Shown piece after piece: positions 23,513-33,704 of a stretch of 64,000 nt of DNA. The translations under genes and the position numbers were made by a program. The notes below the pieces were generated by a model, which had not been told where the DNA came from, ran no database searches, and saw nothing but the letters and a program-made list of their open reading frames with translations. The stretch covers positions 11,695,016 through 11,759,015 of the forward strand of contig CM063251.1 in assembly GCA_032158295.1 (NCBI GenBank). The letters are read 5' to 3'. This stretch comes from Pycnopodia helianthoides (lineage: Eukaryota; Echinodermata; Asteroidea; Forcipulatida; Asteriidae). Every line of letters starts with the position of its first letter. Position 1 is the stretch's first letter.

Positions 23513-23790
23513 GGCGTGTCGTGGCCGAGCGGATAAGAGCACCGAACTCAAGCTCTGGTGTTTTTGTTCAGCAGAGTGTGGGTTCGAGTCCCGGTTGTGA
23601 CACTTTTGTCCTTAAGCAAGACACTTAAGGATGGGAGGTAGGTCCCGTGTGTTGTGTAATGCACTTAAAAGAACCCAGTGCACTTATCGAAAAGAGAAGG
23701 GGTTCGCCCCGATGGTTTGATTGTCAGCATATTGCGCCACAGCACATTGTAAACCATTACATGGTGCTATGTAAAGGAACAGGTCTAATA
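23513..23790 (+). mobile_element. tRNA-Leu-like SINE
   Basis: Head with box A GTGGCCGAGCGG and box B GGTTCGAGTCCC, typical of tRNA-Leu-derived SINEs, then a body with TCCTTAAGCAAGACACTTAA, AATGCACTTAAAAGAACC and GGGGTTCGCCCC. Inserted in intron 6 of copy 2. Copy 1 lacks it after the shared CACTCTTAAAA. The 3' end is not certain. Confidence 0.75.
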
Positions 23791-24616
23791 CTTCAAAACG
23801 TAGCTCCACAATACCTTGCAGTAAAATACTTAAGGCCTAAAAAAAAATTTTTGGATTGCCCTTTCCCGACCGACTGTAAAAGTAGCAAAATCTCGGTCGC
23901 GTTTTCTTTTTTTTTTTTTTTTTTTTTTGTGGTTTTCCCTTTTTTCACTTCAGAATTTTGATTTCATAATATTTATGCTTACAAAATAGAAAATACGGTT
24001 GCCCTTTGTTTAAAATATAGATGACAGACACATATTAACACTTTAGATTTAATTTCAAAGCGAAACATATCAACTTCACTCTATGGGAGCCATTTGAAGG
24101 GCCACAATGGCCAAACCGAGGGCAACGGAGGAGGCCATGGCCTCCGTGGCCTTTGCTTAATTCCAGGCCCGCAGTAAACAGATTTACACGGTTACAAGAA
24201 TCATCAGGTCTCGCAGCGCAAATGCCACAAACTGAAATCAATTATTTTATTGTGTTTTGCTGTTCCAGGAGTGTGTCTTTCTGGATACCTGCTCTTTCCT
24301 ATAGTGTCAGTACTGGCACTTTCACGGGTTGGAACACTCAGCTAGTTCTTATTTTTGACACTGCCCTGGGCGTTACACAGGTAAGGATACCGTCTATTAT
24401 AAGATTGGGTGGGGGGGGGGGGGTAATACAGGTAGGCCTACATCATCGTTTATAAGAGATTAAATTGATTCCAATCCTCTATTTTTCAATAAACACACCC
24501 GTGAACCTTTCATTAAACGAGGTATTGTTTTGGGAATATCAACAACAAAAAATTGCTTATGTTTTGTGAAGAGAGTGTAGGCATGTTCAAATCGGTCTTG
24601 TTTTGATTTGTTGCAA

Positions 24617-24729
24617 TAAGGTGTACGTACCTCTTAATAATGCATACGTTTGGCTTATTAGGGCGTACATACGGGTAACTTAAGGCAGAGGTACGCCTTA
24701 TTAAGGCGTACGTACGGCTTATTTAATAT
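24617..24729. repeat. GTACGTAC-rich palindromic repeat shell (left)
   Basis: Repeated units of the type AAGGCGTACGTACGG, matched in inverted or mixed orientation by 31704-31768. Copy 1 intron 7 lacks the whole stretch between these two blocks, so they mark the outer limits of an insertion of about 7.1 kb. Confidence 0.6.
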
Positions 24730-25013
24730 TAGGTCTGTCCAATAAGTGAACGTAAGGGACGGACGTTAACTTAAAATGGACGTATGGTAACGTTTGGGTT
24801 TGTAACATGAAATTTGATTGGTCACCCGATTTTCTTACGCCAGGAGCACTGCCTGTCACCTCATTACTGTTGGACGCATGCAAAGCTGCATTGTCTGAGA
24901 GGCGGTCGGACACGCCCCGTCCACTGAGCGGCACCTATAGCCCTATTGTGCGTATTACATAAGAGATGTCTGGTCGTGGACAGTGGAAAAGCTTGCTATT
25001 CAAATTGAATTGA

Positions 25014-25061
25014 CAGCTAAGTTGGTTAGGCACGTTAAGCCGGAGGTCGTTGGTTCAACCC
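25014..25061 (+). repeat. 48-bp tRNA-like fragment between 13-bp direct repeats
   Basis: CAAATTGAATTGA at 25001-25013 and 25062-25074 flanks a short sequence resembling a tRNA D arm (AGTTGGTTAGG) fused to a T arm (GGTTCAACCC). It looks like a tiny retroposed tRNA fragment with target-site duplication. Confidence 0.5.
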
Positions 25062-25218
25062 CAAATTGAATTGAGTGGGGAACAGGTGGGGATCCTCCGC
25101 TGCTGGCATCTCGGTTGAATGGACCGTTCCATCAATCGCTCCTACAGTGTCTGGAATAGTGGAGGACATTAGACCTCTTCCGCACAACGAAAAAGAACGG
25201 CACAAGCCTTATTTGCTT

Positions 25219-25356
25219 TATTCACTAATTCGTACCTCAACCGTGAATAAAATATTTTCTATCGCGCCAATTTGCTCCCCCGCCCCAACCTGCAATAAGG
25301 AACATGTTAATGCAATGACCATGGGTAACATCGTTCTTCGGCGACGAGCCACGGAT
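25219..25356 (-). repeat. Ngaro split direct repeat A, outer copy
   Basis: Near-identical to 25739-25876. It forms the 3' end of the element when read on the minus strand. The 240 bp between this repeat and the B repeat are unique. Confidence 0.9.
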
Positions 25357-25596
25357 GGAAGACGAATATAAGTCTTTAACTCAGTAGATATAAGACTATC
25401 TGAACACACCTGACTTTGATTTTTTAAAACCTTTCTTCTGCAATATTTTAAGAAACGTAAGCTAATGCCGTTGATCTTTATTCTTAGACAAGGTCCTGCT
25501 TGATACACCGGGAAATATCTGAAAAACAAATCTCAAAAAAGGATTTACTGTTACATAATTATCTCTCTTTTCTTCTATTTTACTTCTTAGAGAGAA

Positions 25597-25737
25597 AAAT
25601 AAATAAATGATACGTCTGTCGTAGCTGCGCTGAAAACGATCAATGATAGGCACACCCTAACCGTGTGCACTCAACCTGTTACTCTTACGTAATATGCAAA
25701 ACTTGCCACGCTTCTTGGCTAGCGTTAGAAAATGTAA
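25597..25737 (-). repeat. Ngaro split direct repeat B, inner copy
   Basis: Near-identical to 30618-30758 at the other end of the element. Adjacent to the inner A repeat (25739-25876), giving the junction arrangement expected for replication through a circular intermediate. Confidence 0.9.
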
Positions 25738-25923
25738 TTATTCACTAATTCGTACCTCAACCGTGAATAAAATATTTTCTATCGCGCCAATTTGCTCCCC
25801 CGCCCCAACCTGCAATAAGGAACATGTTAATGCAATGACCATGGGTAACATCGTTCTTCGGCGACGAGCCACGGATTCCATGTCCACCCTCTCAAGCGAC
25901 AAAGAGCGGGGGTTGTAACAATG

Positions 25924-25979
<56 letters not shown>

Positions 25980-26263
25980 GACAACTCTGAGTTAATTCGA
26001 CAATGGAATACAAAGTGTTGGTGTTCTTTCACCCAATGATTTATTATATCACCACATTGATTGATGATGTAACTAAGACATAGGTAGCAATAGTTAATTT
26101 TATTATAATTCCATCACTTATCCTACTTTTACTTCTAAGTTCAAGTGCCATCACTTTTCCGAGAATCATTGTCTGGGACAATAACGGCAGAACATACAGT
26201 CATTACAAAAATACTGCAACAATGCAACTTTAGATATAGGCTATAGTCACTAAACTGCACGAT

Positions 26264-27274
26264 TTATAGACCTAGACTAAGTGATACACTTAGTTGGTTT
26301 CTTACGGATTCCTTTACATACCCATCTTTTGAATGGTCTGAAAGCCATCTACCATGCTTTTTAAACAGCCTGTCTGGGACTCCTACGGAAGCAGCAGCTG
26401 TGGCTCCACCTGATCTTAAACTGTGTAGACCAAACTTTGTTGGATCAACACCAACATCTTTAAGTGCATCCTTGAAAATCTCTCTACACCTGGAATATGA
26501 TAACTGGCCATTCCTTAACCTGTAAGCTTGAATGGATTTAACATAAACAACGGGCCTCAATAAAAACTTTTCAGTGAACTCGGTAATTTGACCCAAGGCT
26601 ATGTATTTGAGTACCATAGTTACAGGACATGAAGGTGAACCAATTTTTGCAATGTATACCCAGGATCCTTCTTTAAGCTGATCGGTTTTACTCTTGGTGA
26701 GAAAAATCCTGACGAATGACGGATGAAAATCTAAATCACACTCCCTGATGTTTATGAGTTCGTCATTTCTAAGAAAACCAGCGAAAGATAATAAACACAT
26801 TGTGCAGAGACGAATGTTCATTAAATTATTGGACGATCCAAACTTGGCTACAATTTTGCCCAGTATTTCTGTAGTTATCGGCTCCTTCTTACATACAGGT
26901 TTAGCAGCGATTCGCTTTAGCCCTTCCAAGGTTAAACGTAAGAATTTTTTATCGCAGGGATTTTCTGCAACCTTCGGATTACAATCGTGGTGCCACTTAA
27001 TACTATAAAAAATACCTTCAATTCTAGAGAACGGAGCTTTATTCGTGAATTGTTCCATAAAGAACCTGGCTATATCTTCCGTATTAGCTGGAAGGGCAGC
27101 AACTTTATTTTCCGTGCACCAAGCTTGCCAAACGGCAAAGCATCTCTCGTATTTAAGTACTGTATTGGATGCTCTCGATGCTTTCAAAACCCCTTGTAGT
27201 AAGTGCTTATAGCTGTTTTTTCTGTATAATATGAACAAATCAAATATAAACTTATTAAACTTTATAGACAACAA
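26264..27274 (-). CDS. Tyrosine recombinase of the Ngaro element
   Basis: Open frame of 336 codons. The C-terminal catalytic core shows HSLRSGGATAAA (His-x-x-Arg), HGRW and a final Tyr in GYVKES. An upstream Arg in the LRNDELINIRE region is a good candidate for the first catalytic Arg. The N-terminal SAM-like core-binding half starts around TVLKYERCFAVWQAWC. Family role: integration of a circular double-stranded DNA copy of the retroelement, instead of the DDE integrase of LTR elements. No stops or frameshifts. The true start could be further downstream than the first Met. Confidence 0.9.
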   Translation of the reverse strand: MLSIKFNKFIFDLFILYRKNSYKHLLQGVLKASRASNTVLKYERCFAVWQAWCTENKVAALPANTEDIARFFMEQFTNKAPFSRIEGIFYSIKWHHDCNPKVAENPCDKKFLRLTLEGLKRIAAKPVCKKEPITTEILGKIVAKFGSSNNLMNIRLCTMCLLSFAGFLRNDELINIRECDLDFHPSFVRIFLTKSKTDQLKEGSWVYIAKIGSPSCPVTMVLKYIALGQITEFTEKFLLRPVVYVKSIQAYRLRNGQLSYSRCREIFKDALKDVGVDPTKFGLHSLRSGGATAAASVGVPDRLFKKHGRWLSDHSKDGYVKESVRNQLSVSLSLGL

Positions 27275-27458
27275 ACTTTGTGCCCACTACCTGAAAAATT
27301 AACCAACCGTCTTTTTCAAACACTTATTTTTCCCGAATCCGTGTCAAGCGACTACCAAGAGAGCTACCAAACGGAATTATCACTCTCATTATAAGCCATG
27401 CGGCATTATTGACCTCATCCAGCCCTTTTGGCGATTTTGGTCGAGATGTCACAGTTTG

Positions 27459-29807
27459 TTAACCTTGAAGCATTAGGCACAAAACTGCACTCTTCATCTT
27501 GGAACAACCGAAGATAGATTCTGGATTTTTCCCATGAATGAAAATGTTGTCAGATTCTCCAAACCTCAAGACTTGAGAGATAAGCCCTTTAAAAGGACTA
27601 GAATTTGAAAATAGCAAGGGCCAGAAAACTGCAGAAGGCCATTCAGGAAGCACTATTGTACCTCTAGCTTTGCACACTTGGATGTGATTCAAAACATCAG
27701 GAATTAAATGAATTGGTGGCACTAACCAATTATTGTCACCACTCCAATCGACACTAAATGCATCCACATGACTGGAATTGGGACTCCAGTATCTTGAGTT
27801 GAAAACAGGTAATTTCGTGTTGTACTCGTTAGCAAATCTATCCACTGAATGTGGACCCCACATGCTATCTATAAATTGAAAAAATTCCTTGGACACACCC
27901 CAATCATCTAAATCGTCCTGTCTGCTTAAACAGTCTGCCTCTGTATTATCTGACCGAGGAATCCATTCCACTTTCAATTCTATTCTGCTATTGTTGCAGA
28001 ATAAGTTGAGATCCAGACTTAATTCTTGTAATTCTGTGACCATACTACCTTTAGCTATTATTGCTACAACTCCTTTGTTATCAGTATGCAACTTTACCCT
28101 TTTTTCTCTAAGTATTGGAGCAAACGCTTTGATTGCTAGGGATGCCCCTTTTAACTCACGCCAAGTGGAACTTTTGCCTCTCTGTTCTGGAGACCAATTC
28201 TGTTGAAATTCATTTTTCTCTGGCGAATCGATGACCCATGCACCGCATCCTGAATTACTTGCATCGGTGTATACCATAACCTGGGGAACCGAATACTGAA
28301 ACAATAAACGTTTATTCAATTTTGATAGTTGCGCTTTCCAGAAAAATAATTCCTCTATCGCTTTACTATCTCTCTGTAGGGAGAATTCATAATCCCAATG
28401 TTTTCTGTTAACAATCTCCATGTGCAAGTATCTTGACTTAAGCTGTGCTAAACACCCTACGACACATGAAAATGATATAATTTTACCAGTGATAGACGCC
28501 AGCTTTCTGGCAGTAACCTTGGGTAGTTTCTGTGTCAAGTACTGGATTGATAACAACGTATCTGAAACTCTTTGATCTAAGGCTCGAATGGACCCTTCTT
28601 TGGAATTCCACGTCAGCCCCAGCCAATCTAGTTGTTGCGTGGGTGACCATTCTGATTTTTTCTTATTAGGTACTAACCCAGCAGCAAGTAAGTCGGCCTT
28701 TACCGCCTTAGCAGTAGCTTCACATTGAAACCGAGTATCTTCTCTACCCCATCCATCATCTAGATACACAACAATATACATACCTCTACTTCTCCAAGAG
28801 GCCACCAAGGGTCTTAACATCTTAGTAAATATATAAGGAGCTGAAGTTAAACCAAATGGCAAAACATTAAACGTATAGTATCTTGTTACACCCTCAATAT
28901 TCCAAGCAAAACCTAAAAACTTGGTATGTTCTGAAAAAATATCAATATGATGATAACCAGAACGAAGGTCGAAGGAAAACATAAAATCTCCCTGTTTGAA
29001 GTATTTCAAGGCTACATTCCAGTCTTCAAACTTGATCTTGTCTTTCCATACAAACTGATTAACACATCTGAGATCAATAATTAACCTTTTCTTTCCGGAA
29101 CTTTGCACTGATACGGTTAGGGGGTTTACAACATAAGGCGGAGAATTAGACTCTGAGATGAGGTCCTTAGATTTTAGATCCGTTATTGCCTCCAACACAA
29201 TTGTTGCATGTGCCAATGCAGAACGATTATTCTTTGAATACATGGTAGGGGGTGTGTTAATGAACGGGATTTTGTAACCTGTCCGAATGATCTCCAACAC
29301 CTCGGGATACGCTTTAATGTTCTCCCAGAACTTCAAGGAGGCTTTCATACGTCCCCTGACAATGGGTTCTGCAGAACCTTGTTCATAATCAAAGTAATTA
29401 TCTGAATAGAATTTTTCGTACCCTGTCTCTCCGTCTTTGTAAAGCAACTCGCTGCTTCTCGAAACTTTATCGGTGAGTTCACCGCTGACCAGTGTTGTCT
29501 TTAAATCCGGTTGACGACTGCACTCCGGTACATCCTTGTCTCCAATGACCTGTTTTCCCACATCTAAAACAGATATCTGTGGGTTTTGGGCTTGATCCGT
29601 AGCTTGTACCCGTGTATGAGAAGCGAGATGACGGTCTATACTGCCCACTATAGCGACGAAAAAGACTATCAGGGTTAGCAGGTGACTCAGATGACTGTCT
29701 TCTGTTCTGCTGATACGGCTTTTGGCGTTGAACGACCTTTGCCTTCTTTCGTTTTGCCATTGCCCGGGACTGAGCGGAGCGAATTCGCTTCTCATCTTCA
29801 GAATCAT
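27459..29807 (-). CDS. Reverse transcriptase-RNase H of the Ngaro element
   Basis: Open frame of 782 codons. RT motifs include FSFDLRSGYHHI, LPFGLTSAPYIFTKML and the catalytic YLDDG. RNase H follows with VYTDASNSGCGAW, WRELKGASLAI, LHTDNKG and DNTEADCLSR. The tail contains VDRFANEYNT and VDAFSVDWSG, usual downstream of RNase H in DIRS/Ngaro elements. The first 110 codons overlap the zinc-knuckle frame (29479-29838) in another phase, so translation of Pol probably begins downstream or by frameshifting. No methyltransferase domain that I can recognise, in keeping with Ngaro. Confidence 0.9.
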   Translation of the reverse strand: MILKMRSEFAPLSPGQWQNERRQRSFNAKSRISRTEDSHLSHLLTLIVFFVAIVGSIDRHLASHTRVQATDQAQNPQISVLDVGKQVIGDKDVPECSRQPDLKTTLVSGELTDKVSRSSELLYKDGETGYEKFYSDNYFDYEQGSAEPIVRGRMKASLKFWENIKAYPEVLEIIRTGYKIPFINTPPTMYSKNNRSALAHATIVLEAITDLKSKDLISESNSPPYVVNPLTVSVQSSGKKRLIIDLRCVNQFVWKDKIKFEDWNVALKYFKQGDFMFSFDLRSGYHHIDIFSEHTKFLGFAWNIEGVTRYYTFNVLPFGLTSAPYIFTKMLRPLVASWRSRGMYIVVYLDDGWGREDTRFQCEATAKAVKADLLAAGLVPNKKKSEWSPTQQLDWLGLTWNSKEGSIRALDQRVSDTLLSIQYLTQKLPKVTARKLASITGKIISFSCVVGCLAQLKSRYLHMEIVNRKHWDYEFSLQRDSKAIEELFFWKAQLSKLNKRLLFQYSVPQVMVYTDASNSGCGAWVIDSPEKNEFQQNWSPEQRGKSSTWRELKGASLAIKAFAPILREKRVKLHTDNKGVVAIIAKGSMVTELQELSLDLNLFCNNSRIELKVEWIPRSDNTEADCLSRQDDLDDWGVSKEFFQFIDSMWGPHSVDRFANEYNTKLPVFNSRYWSPNSSHVDAFSVDWSGDNNWLVPPIHLIPDVLNHIQVCKARGTIVLPEWPSAVFWPLLFSNSSPFKGLISQVLRFGESDNIFIHGKNPESIFGCSKMKSAVLCLMLQG

Positions 29808-29838
29808 CAGCTAATTCATCACTTATATACTCATCCAC
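29479..29838 (-). CDS. Gag zinc-knuckle segment of the Ngaro element
   Basis: About 119 codons, basic in the first half (AMAKRKKAKVVQRQ), ending with a CCHC knuckle CFRCGKTGHWRQGC. Directly upstream on the minus strand is a plausible splice acceptor (TTTCATTGTAG), so this may be a second Gag exon joined to the 30126-30599 segment. The donor is not clear. Overlaps the start of the Pol frame in another phase. Confidence 0.65.
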   Translation of the reverse strand: MDEYISDELADDSEDEKRIRSAQSRAMAKRKKAKVVQRQKPYQQNRRQSSESPANPDSLFRRYSGQYRPSSRFSYTGTSYGSSPKPTDICFRCGKTGHWRQGCTGVQSSTGFKDNTGQR

Positions 29839-30125
29839 TGCGGCCCAACCTACAATGAAATCAAATGTTAATGTCGGTCCAAAACCAATTTTTTACCTTG
29901 ACCTCAACAACCATGAATTTGATCATGCTTCATGATGTGTAATGCCACACCTATTTAATTAAGGCAAAGGGAACTTAGGAATGTTCGCCCAATAAGGCCT
30001 ATTGATATAATCCTTTTGTTGTGAACGACACAATGAAAACAATAGCTGAGCTATGCACGAAACCGCACCTTTCTCTTATTTTCTTTAATTGAACTTTAAG
30101 GCAAGCAAAATTGCATCCTACTTTT

Positions 30126-30599
30126 TCAGTATTTTAAAGATTTTATTAATCTTATCGACCTTGTATTGTCAAATAAACACAAACCCGCTTCAGACTTGTC
30201 TGCAAGGCGTATCAACTTGTTTCTTTTTCGTAGATCCTTAACTGCCTCTGATAGTTTCTCCTCTGCCGTTGTTGGTGAGCCCTCCTTCAGTAATTTCTTG
30301 GATGTTTCGAGGTTTTGAGCAATTTTTTCGTTGAACTCAAACTGTGTTCGGTTGCCTTTAAACCGAAATTGGACTTCGTTTGCACGTTTGAGCGACTGTA
30401 CCTCTAGCAAGGCCTCCTCATTCTCGTGCTTGCGCTCTGCTATAACCTTATCAAACCTTGTTTGGAATCCTTGCAGGGCATCTGTTACCCCGGCCTTGAC
30501 TATAGCTGAAACGTCACTGGCCGTTAAGGTTAAGGGAGGCTGATTGGATTGACCAAGTTGCCTTCCCAGGAGATGAGCCCCGGTATCGGAATCTGACAT
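30126..30599 (-). CDS. Gag-like N-terminal ORF of the Ngaro element
   Basis: 157 codons from the Met of MSDSDTGAHLLG (30597-30599). The open frame continues upstream into the B repeat, but this Met lies just inside the element's internal region. It has a charged, helical middle (FDKVIAERKHENEEALLEV) likely to form a coiled coil, and a lysine-rich end. No enzyme motif. The position ahead of the zinc knuckle and Pol fits Gag. Confidence 0.65.
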   Translation of the reverse strand: MSDSDTGAHLLGRQLGQSNQPPLTLTASDVSAIVKAGVTDALQGFQTRFDKVIAERKHENEEALLEVQSLKRANEVQFRFKGNRTQFEFNEKIAQNLETSKKLLKEGSPTTAEEKLSEAVKDLRKRNKLIRLADKSEAGLCLFDNTRSIRLIKSLKY

Positions 30600-30617
30600 T
30601 ATAATTTGCGACCCGAG

Positions 30618-30758
30618 AAATAAATAAATGATACGTCTGTCGTAGCTGCGCTGAAAACGATCAATGATAGGCACACCCTAACCGTGTGCACTCAACCTGT
30701 TACTCTTACGTAATATGCAAAACTTGCCACGCTTCTTGGCTAGCGTTAGAAAATGTAA
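30618..30758 (-). repeat. Ngaro split direct repeat B, outer copy
   Basis: Matches 25597-25737 across 141 bp. Forms the 5' end of the element on the minus strand, about 20 bp before the Gag-like start codon. Confidence 0.9.
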
Positions 30759-31145
30759 ATCAGTGTAAATATTTTTGTTATTATTGGATCAAGAAATATC
30801 CAGATATTGTCGAGATAAGTGTTCTTTTCGATATTAGCAAATAATCAGTCAGCAGGGAACTGTTTTTTATGACTGAAATTTTGTGGACGTATTTTCAAGA
30901 GGGCATAACTTGGCCAAAGGATGAAGAGTGGGAACAGCTTCGGTGCAATTGGGATACTATCTGCTGGAAAGAGGCAACCGTTTCACCTGTCATGTACCAA
31001 AAATCAGAACTTTGCATTTGCATAATGGAATAATTAGGTACCCATGTGACATGTAAAGACCTATCAGATTTGGCCTACTGCACACCCATGCACGTTAATT
31101 ATACGTTTACGTCCGTCCCTTACGTTCACTTATGGGACAGACCTA

Positions 31146-31703
31146 ATGCGCCGTATTTTTGACCGCGTGAGGGCGCTCTCAAAAATAATGGTATCACTTC
31201 CGGAGTATAACTTAAGCGATTATCGTCTGCTCAGGTAGCTGTGTACAGTTTTAACATCGGCGTTCTGTCACTTCTGTGCGAGAGAGAGTTTAGTCCGTGC
31301 TTCTAGAATCTAAGGTGGATTAATAACGGCCCCTTTAAAGAAATAAAGAGCCCTGCATCTAATCTTTAAAAATATCAGAACTGGCAGTTAAGCGTGGCTC
31401 ATCCTTTCCCCTTTCCTCTTTATAGAAACAACTGTTCTCCGCAAACAAAAACTGCTTCAAACACTTCCTCCAGACAGTTAAGGACTGAAACACATTACTA
31501 CCAGATGTCATATCCATCCCGGACAATAAGAGCCGTTATTACCTTAGATTCTAGAAGCACTAGCTAAACTTTCTTGCGCACAGAAGTGACAGAAAGCCGA
31601 ATCTAAACTGTACACAGGTAGCTGAGTTGACGATAAGTTATACCCCCGGAAGTGATAAAAATGTTTTTGAGAGCGCCCTCACGCGGTCAAAAATACGGCG
31701 CAT
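31146..31703. mobile_element. 558-bp fold-back element flanked by TA
   Basis: The arms (31146 to about 31330, and about 31530 to 31703) are inverted copies, starting ATGCGCCGTATTTTTGACCG. TA flanks both ends (31144-31145, 31704-31705), the target duplication expected of Tc1/mariner-type MITEs. No coding capacity. Abuts the 37-bp inverted repeat ending at 31145. Confidence 0.75.
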
Positions 31704-31768
31704 TAAGGCGAACGTTCGGGTTACATAAGGCAAACGTACGCCTTATCTAGGCGTACGTACGGGTTAAG
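31704..31768. repeat. GTACGTAC-rich repeat shell (right)
   Basis: Counterpart of 24617-24729, with units such as AGGCGTACGTACGGGTTA. Immediately afterwards the sequence returns to intron 7 as seen in copy 1 (about 11595). Confidence 0.55.
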
Positions 31769-32648
31769 ACAATTTGTAAACAACATTCACGATGTCCCTT
31801 ACAGCTTCGTATCCAATGCTGTCCAGAATACATAAAAAAAGCCTTTTGGTTGGATACATTCCCTTTGAGATTTCAAATGGTGAATGTGTAGTAGTATAAA
31901 CTAACTTGGTAAATAATTTTTCCACTGCAGAATACAATAGGATGGATCGGTTTCTATACCAACATTGCGGCAACAATAGGGACTGTAGTACTCGCAATGT
32001 AAGTGACACTGAGAAACTCCCGGGTCAGAATTGTCCTGGATTCTTGGTCCCATGGGGCCTGACCGATTTTCTTATTAGAACGAAAATGGGTCAGGCCCCC
32101 TGGGGCCCTGGAGCCCCGAAATCCAGGTTAATTCAGACACTGGATTGTTGGGAGTGTGGTACAGGGATGATCTTTTAAATAAGGGAGCTTTCATGTTGAA
32201 ACTACTGACCATTTTTAAGTTACATCTTTACGTATATTTTCATGAGGCAAAACGTGTTAATTACTGTTTCCATAAACCCGGCCATCTACATTATTTTATT
32301 TTGAATTTATGTCATGTTTTTTACAAAACTTACAGGACGGAAATTGTAGTCTTAAACGTAGCTTCTCTTTCGAAAGAGAAGTTCTACACAATTTGTAATA
32401 AAGAAGAACAATCTGTCCCAAGTTCACGATTGGTTTTATTTCTGAACAGATTTGTGGATATCTTGGGAGGACACATAAAGTTAATTCTCGTGCTATTGAT
32501 GCTGGGATTGGTGGGAAACTGCACGTGGTGTGTGCTGCTGTCCATGCACTATATCCAGTTTAATATGGGCAAGTACTCATTTTCTGCTTTCAATGTCAGT
32601 TTCAGGGTCGGTTTTTGTGAATGGAATTGCCATTGTTAATGTTAAAAA

Positions 32649-32717
32649 GACCGGGCGAACCCTAGAGTTTACGTCCCATCCGAAGGACGGAGAAATATTG
32701 GTTGAGTGTCTTGCTTA
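32649..32717 (-). mobile_element. Truncated SINE remnant in intron 9 of copy 2
   Basis: Matches part of the copy 1 SINE (GTCCCATCCGAAGGACGGAG, GTTGAGTGTCTTGCTTA) and then breaks off where another inverted-repeat element begins. The tRNA-like head is missing. Confidence 0.55.
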
Positions 32718-32735
32718 TGGCCCTGTCACACCTTG

Positions 32736-33607
32736 ACGTTTTAGCGAGCGTATGCCGACCTATGAAAAGTTTAGCGAATACGCTGGCGTACGTCGAATAA
32801 GTTATGGGTAAGTTTTGTATAAGTTAAAAGCACGCTAAAGCACGCTGGTATACGTCGTAATACGGCGAGGTTGTCGAAAATGTTGTGCACGCACAAAAAT
32901 TCTTGGCGTATGCCAGCGTGTAGCTCATACGTCGCGCATAAGTTGTAGGTAAGTTATACGATCGTTGAAACACGTTCACATACGTCACTTGTAAGTTACT
33001 CATAAGTCAACTTACGTCGAGATAATGTCTAGCGTACACAAAACTTATTTTTAACCTAAGAGTAACGTGCTTTGAACTTATGTCGAACTAATCGCAAACG
33101 CATATTTACGTATGTATACGTATTTGACGTGTTCCGGACGACCACAGAACTTACTGAACGTGTTTCTAACTAACAGCTACCGTAAAATGGCGTATTGGCA
33201 GCGTTCTTCGAAGATTTCTTCGGCATGGCGGGCATGTGAGACGGTGATGTTGATACTGCCATGTCTAGTGCAGTTATGATTTGAATCGTAGAGCGGCAGC
33301 CTTTTTTTTAAAAAGGCTTCGATACGTGATCGTCGGTGATACGCTGCCTCGCGCTATGCATAAGTTGGACTATCGTTGGGCATCAGTTGTGAACGCCGGC
33401 AACACGCTAAGCATTCGTTGGTATAAGTTATTTATATGTTATCGAAACGATCTAAATATATAAGTTACTGTTACGTTATGTATACGTCCAACTCGTTGCG
33501 AGTACGCTATGTGTACGGCCAAAATTGATAACAAAAACCTCGATAGTTCAGCGTATGCCAGCGTTTTAGAGACATTTTGAAACGTCGGCATACGCTGGCT
33601 AAAATGT
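32736..33607. mobile_element. 0.87-kb terminal-inverted-repeat element in intron 9 of copy 2
   Basis: The 25 bp at 32736-32760 (TTTTAGCGAGCGTATGCCGA) match the reverse complement of 33583-33607 with three mismatches. The interior is packed with related TACGTCG and CGCTGGCATACG words. No ORF with recognisable domains. Absent from copies 1 and 3. A non-autonomous DNA transposon is likely. The flanking CCCTGTCACACC may be part of its end. Confidence 0.6.
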
Positions 33608-33673
33608 CTCGTTTGTTTTGTTCTAAAAAATTATATACATTTTTATGATTTATCATGGGGAAAAAAAAACGAA

Positions 33674-33704
<31 letters not shown>

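Larger units (their letters stand above)
25219..30758 (-). mobile_element. Ngaro-type tyrosine recombinase retrotransposon
   Basis: Two repeat pairs define it: A at 25219-25356 and 25739-25876 (138 bp), B at 25597-25737 and 30618-30758 (141 bp). Read on the minus strand the order is B, ORFs, A, B, A. These split direct repeats are the hallmark of Ngaro-group elements, as opposed to the inverted repeats of DIRS1. Minus-strand ORFs encode a Gag-like protein, a zinc-knuckle segment, RT-RNase H and a tyrosine recombinase, all open. A T tract (25928-25976) lies downstream of the recombinase gene. Repeat pairs look nearly identical, so the insertion is probably young. Confidence 0.9.
24730..31145. 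mobile_element. Terminal inverted repeat pair enclosing an Ngaro element
   Basis: The 37 bp at 24730-24766 (TAGGTCTGTCC...) match the reverse complement of 31109-31145 with one mismatch. Between them lie non-coding sequence (24767-25218, 30759-31108) and a complete tyrosine-recombinase retrotransposon. I read this as a non-autonomous DNA transposon of roughly 0.9 kb into which the retrotransposon inserted. Confidence 0.65.
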
